Shown piece by piece: positions 5,368 to 9,682 of a stretch of 9,682 bases of DNA (its first letter is position 1; the number at the start of each line of letters is the position of its first letter). Both the position numbers and the translations under genes were made by a program. The DNA is from B1-G15 sp964346135. GTDB taxonomy: Archaea > Thermoproteota > Bathyarchaeia > Bathyarchaeales > Bathyarchaeaceae. The notes under the pieces are model-generated. The model was not told the DNA's origin, searched no databases, and saw only the letters and a program-made list of their open reading frames with translations. The stretch covers positions 1-9,682 of the forward strand of contig CAYFTS010000163.1 in NCBI GenBank assembly GCA_964346135.1, in the 5' to 3' direction.

Positions 5368-5474
5368 GGGCCCGTAGCCCAGTCCGGATTAAGGCGCCGA
5401 ACTGTTCTAAACTTGGACAGTGCGCAAGCCTCCGGAGCCGGAGACCCGGGGTTCAAATCCCCGCGGGCCCGCCA
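5368..5474 (+). tRNA. tRNA-Arg (anticodon CCG), intron-containing, CCA encoded
   Basis: The cloverleaf folds completely once a 28-base intron is removed. Acceptor stem GGGCCCG (5368-5374) pairs with CGGGCCC (5464-5470); discriminator G5471; CCA is encoded at 5472-5474. D arm GCC/GGC (5377-5379 with 5393-5395), D loop with GG and A20; T arm CGGGG-TTCAAAT-CCCCG (5447-5463). The anticodon stem is split: CCG at 5397-5399 joins GC at 5428-5429 to pair with GCCGG (5437-5441). The loop CTCCGGA places anticodon CCG at 5432-5434, reading arginine codon CGG. C35 and A20, the usual arginine identity bases, are present. The arginyl-tRNA synthetase gene is encoded about 2 kb downstream. Confidence 0.93.
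5400..5427 (+). other. 28-base tRNA intron at non-canonical position 29/30
   Basis: The intron sits in the 5' half of the anticodon stem, not at the canonical 37/38. It is bounded by a regular bulge-helix-bulge: the four-base-pair central helix GCGC (5394-5397) with GCGC (5422-5425), a three-base bulge CGA (5398-5400) cut after CG, and a three-base bulge AAG (5426-5428) cut after AA. Inside, ACTGTTC pairs with GGACAGT around the loop TAAACTT. Cutting at these points restores a perfect anticodon stem, which confirms the boundaries. Confidence 0.88.
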
Positions 5475-5503
5475 CGAGCACAGCTGAATGTGGTTTGAGA
5501 CCT

Positions 5504-5514
5504 AACTTTATAAG
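5504..5514 (+). promoter_or_regulatory. TATA box of amrS
   Basis: AACTTTATAAG is the best archaeal TATA match in the window. A transcript start near 5535 excludes all earlier in-frame starts of amrS, including those inside the tRNA. Confidence 0.6.
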
Positions 5515-5517
5515 AGC

Positions 5518-5523
5518 TTTTTT
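5518..5523 (+). terminator. T6 run, likely tRNA terminator
   Basis: Six T residues about 45 bases after the tRNA end; T runs are the main archaeal termination signal. It overlaps the promoter region of amrS. Confidence 0.35.
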
Positions 5524-5557
5524 GTGCTCATTTAATAGGAAGATGGAAGGCTTCAAA

Positions 5558-6571
5558 ATGAAAGAAGCAATGTTCTATGAAAAACTGGACGAGAATATTG
5601 TTAAATGCAATTTGTGCAGTCACAGATGTGGTAGGATAACTAATTCGAAAAGAGGAATCTGCGGTGTTAGGGAAAATAGGGATGGAACGCTTTACAGCTT
5701 AGTCTATGGAAAAGTTGTAGCTCGTGCAGTGGACCCCATAGAGAAGAAACCTCTCTTCCATTTTCTTCCTGGTTCCAATGCCTATTCGATCGCTACGGTG
5801 GGATGCAATTTTAGATGTGGAAACTGTCAAAACTTTGAAATTTCGCAGACACCTAGAGAACGCAACGTGATAATTGGAGAAGATGTTACTCCTGAGGAAA
5901 TTGTTGCAGCGGCTAAGCGATATAAATGCGAAAGTATAGCGTACACTTATACTGAACCAACGATTTTTTTTGAATACGCCTATGATACTGCGAAGTTAGC
6001 GAGTAAGGAAGGAATCAAAAACGTTTTTGTGACGAATGGATACATCACTGAGGAGGCGTTAATTGAGATAAAGCCTTACCTAGACGCAGCTAACATTGAT
6101 TTAAAAAGTTTTAACGATGAATTTTACCGTAAAAACTGCGGTGTACGTTTGAGTCCTGTGTTGGATTCTATACGGTTGCACAAAGATTTGGGAATTTGGA
6201 TTGAAATAACAACCCTAATTATCCCAACTTTAAATGATTCGGAAAAAAATCTGAGAAAGATTGCAGAGTTCATTAAAGATGTTGGTGAGGAGATACCTTG
6301 GCACATCAGCAGGTTCCACCCAATGTATCAACTCTTGGATTTGCCTCGAACACCCATTGCAACTCTCCATAAAGCTAGGGAAATCGGTTTAGAAGTTGGA
6401 TTAAGATACGTTTATGAAGGGAACGTGCCAGGCGAAGTTGGAGAAAACACCTACTGCTATAACTGCGGAAAACCACTGATTCGTCGGCACGGTTACGCAA
6501 TTCTGGAAAATAAAACCAAAAACTCTGAATGTTCCTATTGTGGCGCTAAAATCGATGGCGTAAACATGTAA
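5558..6571 (+). CDS. amrS: AmmeMemoRadiSam system radical SAM enzyme
   Basis: Radical S-adenosylmethionine enzyme related to pyruvate-formate-lyase activases, 337 residues, cytosolic. The 4Fe-4S cluster motif CNFRCGNC is at 83-90 (C83, C87, C90), in the family context IATVGCNFRC...CQNFEISQ. N-terminal cysteines C17, C20, C24 and C35 (CNLCSHRC, RGICGVREN) and the segment DPIEKKPLFHFLPGS at 59-73 are typical of AmrS. SIAYTYTEPTIFFEY at 126-140 and the strands IDLKSF, HISRFHP continue the TIM-barrel core. The C terminus has a zinc-ribbon pair, C300-x2-C303 and C325-x2-C328. The start is the ATG at 5558, with GGAAGG seven bases upstream; a longer frame begins inside the tRNA and is not used. Usual partners (Memo-like and AMMECR1-like proteins) are not in the window. 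The physiological substrate is not settled from sequence. Confidence 0.9.
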   Translation: MKEAMFYEKLDENIVKCNLCSHRCGRITNSKRGICGVRENRDGTLYSLVYGKVVARAVDPIEKKPLFHFLPGSNAYSIATVGCNFRCGNCQNFEISQTPRERNVIIGEDVTPEEIVAAAKRYKCESIAYTYTEPTIFFEYAYDTAKLASKEGIKNVFVTNGYITEEALIEIKPYLDAANIDLKSFNDEFYRKNCGVRLSPVLDSIRLHKDLGIWIEITTLIIPTLNDSEKNLRKIAEFIKDVGEEIPWHISRFHPMYQLLDLPRTPIATLHKAREIGLEVGLRYVYEGNVPGEVGENTYCYNCGKPLIRRHGYAILENKTKNSECSYCGAKIDGVNM

Positions 6572-6589
6572 ATTATGGCGCTGACTAGT

Positions 6590-6739
6590 TTACCTTGTAA
6601 CCTTAATTTTGATTTCTTTCCAGTCCTCCTTTATGTTGCGCAAGGAGGATGTGGCTCCTGCGATTGTTCCCGCCAAGATTTTCACAACAAACTCGTTTAA
6701 ACCAATTTTTTTTCCGTCAACGGTTAGTTCAACATCCAT
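6590..6739 (-). CDS. small acidic-basic protein, 49 residues, unknown function
   Basis: A short but convincing gene: the ATG at 6739 has GGTGA five bases upstream and the frame reads MDVELTVDGKKIGLNEFVVK, then ILAGTIAGATSSLRNIKEDW, ending KEIKIKVTR. The order strand-turn (VELTVDGKKIGL), helix (NEFVVKILAGTIAGATSSL), strand (EIKIKV) is a tidy beta-alpha-beta unit with an amphipathic helix, and I recall similar short proteins in many archaeal genomes, though without known function. It is cytosolic by composition. It is convergent with amrS, with 18 bases between the stop codons, and divergent from the phosphoesterase gene. A palindromic TATA element at 6781-6790 could drive both divergent genes. 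Easily missed by gene callers because of its length. Confidence 0.75.
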   Translation of the reverse strand: MDVELTVDGKKIGLNEFVVKILAGTIAGATSSLRNIKEDWKEIKIKVTR

Positions 6740-6776
6740 TTAAGTCACCTAGAGAGTATTATGTTGGGTGGAAACG

Positions 6777-6790
6777 TAAAAACTTATAGC
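6777..6790. promoter_or_regulatory. shared TATA region for the divergent 49-residue gene and phosphoesterase gene
   Basis: AAAAACTTATAGC reads as a TATA box on the plus strand, and its complement GCTATAAGTT as one on the minus strand. Minus-strand transcription would begin near 6760, twenty bases before the ATG at 6739; plus-strand transcription near 6810, about 65 bases before the ATG at 6875. Confidence 0.4.
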
Positions 6791-6874
6791 ATTATTACAG
6801 AATCATTTATTCAGTTTGCCTTGTTCATCCTCGAAATACTGGGACAGTCTTTCCTGAATAGAAAGAGGCGAAAA

Positions 6875-7321
6875 ATGAAACTTAAGAAATATTGGGAGAA
6901 AAGAGATTTTGAGAAAACAAAGGAACCTAAAGGTGAAGAGAAAATGACTGGTGGAAACATTTACGTTATTCAGAAACACCAAGCTACGCATCTGCATTAT
7001 GATTTGAGGTTAGAAATGAACGGCGTCCTGAAGAGTTGGGCAGTACCAAAAATACCCCCCACAAAAAGCGGTGTTAAAAGGCTGGCTGTGCAGGTGGAAG
7101 ACCATCCAGTTGAATATGCAAGTTTTGAAGGAACTATTCCTGAAGGAGAGTATGGCGCGGGAACTGTGGAAATTTGGGATAAGGGGAAATATGTTTTGAA
7201 AGCAAGGAATGAAGACAAGTTGATTTTTGAAATTAAAGGGCGTAAGCTTAGAGGAGATTATGTCTTGGTGAGGTTTAAAGGAAACAAAAACTGGCTGTTT
7301 TTTAAGAAAAAAAGTTTATAG
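6875..7321 (+). CDS. stand-alone DNA ligase D-type 3'-phosphoesterase
   Basis: Manganese-dependent 3'-end healing enzyme, equivalent to the phosphoesterase domain of bacterial LigD, which removes 3'-phosphates and trims 3'-ribonucleotides at breaks before ligation. The 148 residues contain all active-site residues known from the Pseudomonas enzyme at matching spacing: H35 and H41 (QKHQATHLHYDLRLE), D43, R45, H77 in VEDHP and Y81. GVLKSWAVPK at 50-59 and EGTIPEGEYGAGTVEIWD at 85-102 are further signatures. No polymerase or ligase domain is attached, as is common in archaea. The open frame reaches back to 6761, but a TATA box at 6777-6790 lies in that part and its residues look random, so the ATG at 6875 is chosen. 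No ku or ligase gene is in the window. Confidence 0.9.
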   Translation: MKLKKYWEKRDFEKTKEPKGEEKMTGGNIYVIQKHQATHLHYDLRLEMNGVLKSWAVPKIPPTKSGVKRLAVQVEDHPVEYASFEGTIPEGEYGAGTVEIWDKGKYVLKARNEDKLIFEIKGRKLRGDYVLVRFKGNKNWLFFKKKSL

Positions 7322-7437
7322 TTTCTGTTTCTTATTTGAAGACACACGCAAAAGTTATTTCTTCCTTAATATTACATGGGTTGATGTTTAATAAATGGAA
7401 GTTGCTGAAACTGTTTATGATTTATTACAACCAAACA

Positions 7438-7447
7438 GAAATATAAG
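7438..7447 (+). promoter_or_regulatory. TATA box of argS
   Basis: GAAATATAAG places a transcript start near 7468, just before the GGTGA at 7473-7477 and the GTG start at 7485. An alternative box, GTTTAATAAATG, lies at 7385-7396. Confidence 0.4.
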
Positions 7448-7484
7448 GATTCCATCATGAGCCAGCCAGTAAGGTGAACGTTAA

Positions 7485-9419
7485 GTGATTTCCGCAAATC
7501 CCTTCCAAGAGTTTCGTGACGCATGTGAAACTGCTCTTCGTGATGCCTTAACCCAGTTGTATCCTCAACTCTCCATTCCCACCATCTCATTGGAGCATCC
7601 TCCAAACCTTGAATTCGGTGAACTAGCATCTTCAATGTGTTTTGTACTCGCCAAGCAAACCTCAAAGAAGCCGCGTGAAATGGCTGAAAACATTGCAAAA
7701 ACTATTGACCAGTCACAGTTTCCGCTGATTCAATCCGTCGATGCGGCAGGAGGAGGATACATAAACTTTCACGTAAACCTTTCAGCGTTCTCTCGTCTGA
7801 CCCTCGAGTCAGCCATGAACTTAGACGCCGAATATGGGTATGTCAAAATAGAAAAACCCATAAAAATAATTGTAGAACACACCAGCGTCAACCCCATCCA
7901 CCCTATTCACATCGGACAAGCAAGGAATCCTATGCTAGGTGACACACTCGCTCGCATCCTGAAAGCCCGTGGACACAAAGTTTCTCGGCACTATTACATC
8001 GACGATGTAGGTCGCCAATCAGCAGTCATCGTCTATGGATACGAAAAGTTGGGTAAACCCAAACCTGAAGGAAAACCTGACCACCTCATCGGCGTGATTT
8101 ACACGATAACGAGTTGCATAATGGAAATTAGTCGACTAAAGAAAGAAATAAAACAGGAAACTGAAGAAACCTCAGAGTTGCAACGACAACTGGACGACTG
8201 GGCGTCAGTGGCGGATGAACTTAAAAACAAATTCCCCAAACTCTTCACTCAACTTCTCGAAAAGATAAGCAAAGACGAAGACCCAGAATCCGAAGTGAAC
8301 AAACTAATTCGTGGATACGAATCCGCTGAGGAAAAAGCTAAAAAACTCATCAGAGAAGTTTGCCAACTCTGTTTAAAAGGCTTCAAAGAAACTCTGACCA
8401 GAGCAGAAATTTTCTATGACTCGTGGGATTGGGAAAGCGACATCGTTTGGCGCAGTGACGTTGTAAAAGTTCTGGACAAACTGAAGACAACTCCCTACAT
8501 ATTTCAATTGGGCGGCGTCTTAGAGTTTGACGCTGACAAAGTAGCTAAAGACTTAAACCTAAAGCAAAAACTGGGCTTGGCTGAAGACTATGAACTTCCA
8601 TCCCTAACTCTTATGAGAGCAGACGGCACCACCCTATACACCACCAGGGACATTCCCTACAGCATATGGAAGTTTCAAAGAGCTGAAAAAGTTATCAACG
8701 TCCTTGGGATGGAACAAACGCTTCCTCAGCAACAGTTAAAGCTAGCTCTATACGCTTTGGGACACGCGGAACAAGCAGAAAACTTCATCCACTTTGCCTA
8801 CAACTTAGTTAGGCTCTCAGGCTACAGAATGTCCAGCCGCAGAGGGCGCTACATCACCCTAGACGATGTTATGGACGAGGCAATTAAAAGAGCCTACGAT
8901 GAAGTTTGTAAGCGTTCACCACACCTCCCAGACAAAGATAAACAGGAAATATCCAACTTCGTAGGCATAGGAGCCGTAAAATACGCTCTCGTGGAAGTAG
9001 ACCCAACTAAACCCGTCGTCTTCACGTGGGACCGCGTGCTAAACTTCGAGAAAAACAGCGCCCCCTACATCCAATATTCCCACGCTCGAGCCCACAGCAT
9101 TCTTAGAAAAGCAAACAGAAAACCTGAAGAATCCAACTACTCCTTGCTGACAAAACCATTAGAACGCGACATAATTTTAACGCTAGCTCGGTTCCCAGAG
9201 GTTTTTGTGGAAGCGGCTGAAAACCTTAAACCTAACATTATCACTGACTTCGCCAACGCATTGGCAGACAAGTTCAACACTTTTTACAACGCGTTGCCTG
9301 TGATAAAAGCTAAGCCGCCAGAGTTGAGTGACGCCAGGCTTGCTCTTGTTGACACCACAAGAATTGTATTCAAAAACTCTCTCAGCCTACTTGGAATAGA
9401 AGCACCTGAAAGAATGTAA
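7485..9419 (+). CDS. argS: arginyl-tRNA synthetase
   Basis: Class I synthetase charging tRNA-Arg, 644 residues, cytosolic. Residues 1-100 are the N-terminal additional domain that contacts the tRNA D loop (EHPPNLEFGELASS, ending GGGYINFHV). The catalytic domain starts with EHTSVNPIHPIHIGQARN (131-148), in which the class I HIGH motif reads HIGQ, as in many archaeal ArgS. RHYYIDDVGRQ follows at 168-178. About 200-290 is a charged, partly coiled-coil insertion. TLYTTRDIPYSIWK is at 383-396. The KMSKS equivalent is MSSRR at 449-453, before GRYITLDDVMDEA. The DALR anticodon-binding domain fills about 525-644 (NSAPYIQYSHARAHSIL onward). GTG start with GGTGA seven bases upstream. It converges on the deoC-like gene with a 26-base gap. 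Confidence 0.96.
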   Translation: MISANPFQEFRDACETALRDALTQLYPQLSIPTISLEHPPNLEFGELASSMCFVLAKQTSKKPREMAENIAKTIDQSQFPLIQSVDAAGGGYINFHVNLSAFSRLTLESAMNLDAEYGYVKIEKPIKIIVEHTSVNPIHPIHIGQARNPMLGDTLARILKARGHKVSRHYYIDDVGRQSAVIVYGYEKLGKPKPEGKPDHLIGVIYTITSCIMEISRLKKEIKQETEETSELQRQLDDWASVADELKNKFPKLFTQLLEKISKDEDPESEVNKLIRGYESAEEKAKKLIREVCQLCLKGFKETLTRAEIFYDSWDWESDIVWRSDVVKVLDKLKTTPYIFQLGGVLEFDADKVAKDLNLKQKLGLAEDYELPSLTLMRADGTTLYTTRDIPYSIWKFQRAEKVINVLGMEQTLPQQQLKLALYALGHAEQAENFIHFAYNLVRLSGYRMSSRRGRYITLDDVMDEAIKRAYDEVCKRSPHLPDKDKQEISNFVGIGAVKYALVEVDPTKPVVFTWDRVLNFEKNSAPYIQYSHARAHSILRKANRKPEESNYSLLTKPLERDIILTLARFPEVFVEAAENLKPNIITDFANALADKFNTFYNALPVIKAKPPELSDARLALVDTTRIVFKNSLSLLGIEAPERM

Positions 9420-9445
9420 CTTAAGCCTTCAGCAACCACTCTGAA

Positions 9446-9682
9446 TCACTCCGGCAACTCTTTGATTATGGCAACCGCGGTGCTTGTTCCAATCCTATCT
9501 GTTCCTGCCTCAATCATTGTCAACGCTTGTTGCAGAGTCCTTATACCTCCTGCCGCCTTAACTCCCATTTCTCTGCCAACCGTTTCACGCATCAACCTAA
9601 CGTCCTCCACAGTGGCTCCTCCAAAAAATCCAGTTGCGGTTTTCACGAAGTCGGCTCCTGCTTCCTTGGCGATTTTGCAAGC
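9446..9682 (-). CDS. deoC: deoxyribose-phosphate aldolase, C-terminal part
   Basis: Class I aldolase that reversibly splits 2-deoxyribose 5-phosphate into glyceraldehyde 3-phosphate and acetaldehyde, in deoxynucleoside breakdown. The last 78 residues are present; the gene runs off the right edge. EAGADFVKTATGFFGGATVE contains the Schiff-base lysine of the VKTSTGF motif, and VKAAGGIRT the second conserved lysine that tunes it. AMIEAG-like LTMIEAGTDRIGTSTAV is the phosphate-binding end of the TIM barrel. The motif reads TATGFFGGATVEDV, one residue tighter than the bacterial TSTGFGPGGAT but as in archaeal members. It is convergent with argS. The family assignment is secure. Confidence 0.92.
   Translation of the reverse strand, partial: ACKIAKEAGADFVKTATGFFGGATVEDVRLMRETVGREMGVKAAGGIRTLQQALTMIEAGTDRIGTSTAVAIIKELPE

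Larger units (their letters stand above)
5476..5529. repeat. exact 7-base inverted repeat flanking a promoter
   Basis: GAGCACA at 5476-5482, directly after the tRNA, and TGTGCTC at 5523-5529 are perfect inverted copies 40 bases apart. Between them lie the amrS TATA box and a T6 run. It may be chance or an operator-like site. Confidence 0.25.

Noticed and set aside
5420..5557. 46-residue N-terminal extension of amrS starting inside the tRNA gene
   Set aside because: It lies over the tRNA and upstream of the TATA box at 5504-5514; residues do not resemble AmrS, whose family start matches the ATG at 5558.
6761..6874. 38-residue N-terminal extension of the phosphoesterase
   Set aside because: It contains the TATA region and has no similarity to the family; the ATG at 6875 gives the normal domain start.
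7372..7698. 108-codon minus-strand open frame
   Set aside because: Opposite the argS start and its promoter; no protein-like pattern.

Overview
The window reads as a chromosomal segment of an uncultured archaeon, most likely of the TACK group and plausibly Bathyarchaeia-like. The archaeal assignment rests on an intron-bearing tRNA with a bulge-helix-bulge splice signal, repeated TATA boxes of the type AAACTTTATA or TTTTAATA about 25 bases before likely transcript starts, GGTGA ribosome binding sites, a stand-alone LigD-type 3'-phosphoesterase, a lone Lrp/RAM domain, an AN1 zinc finger and a radical SAM protein of the AmmeMemoRadiSam type. The lineage assignment is inference from gene style, not from a search.

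Layout: 1-1469 is read on the minus strand (5' part of a D-2-hydroxyacid dehydrogenase, an unknown 154-residue protein, and a small membrane/zinc-ribbon gene interrupted by two compensating frameshifts). 1582-3197 is plus strand (AN1 zinc-finger protein, with a competing antisense membrane reading frame, then a saccharopine-dehydrogenase-like oxidoreductase). 3198-3733 is gene-poor and holds an orphan C-terminal tail resembling trimethylamine methyltransferase (MttB) on the minus strand. 3734-6571 is plus strand: a four-helix membrane protein, a guanine-rich quadruplex candidate, a ribbon-helix-helix/winged-helix regulator, a RAM-domain protein, tRNA-Arg(CCG) with a 28-base intron at the unusual position 29/30, and amrS. 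6590-6739 is a 49-codon minus-strand gene that is easy to miss. 6875-9419 is plus strand: the phosphoesterase and arginyl-tRNA synthetase. The window closes with the C-terminal part of deoxyribose-phosphate aldolase on the minus strand.

Most genes seem to be single transcription units with their own TATA box; there is no large operon. The arginine decoding pair (tRNA-Arg and ArgS) lies within about 2 kb. The phosphoesterase suggests 3'-end cleaning in DNA repair. I found no CRISPR array, insertion sequence, toxin-antitoxin pair or phage module. The most notable items are the intron-containing tRNA, the hidden 49-residue gene, the decayed or frameshifted minus-strand genes, and several start-site corrections supported by promoter position.
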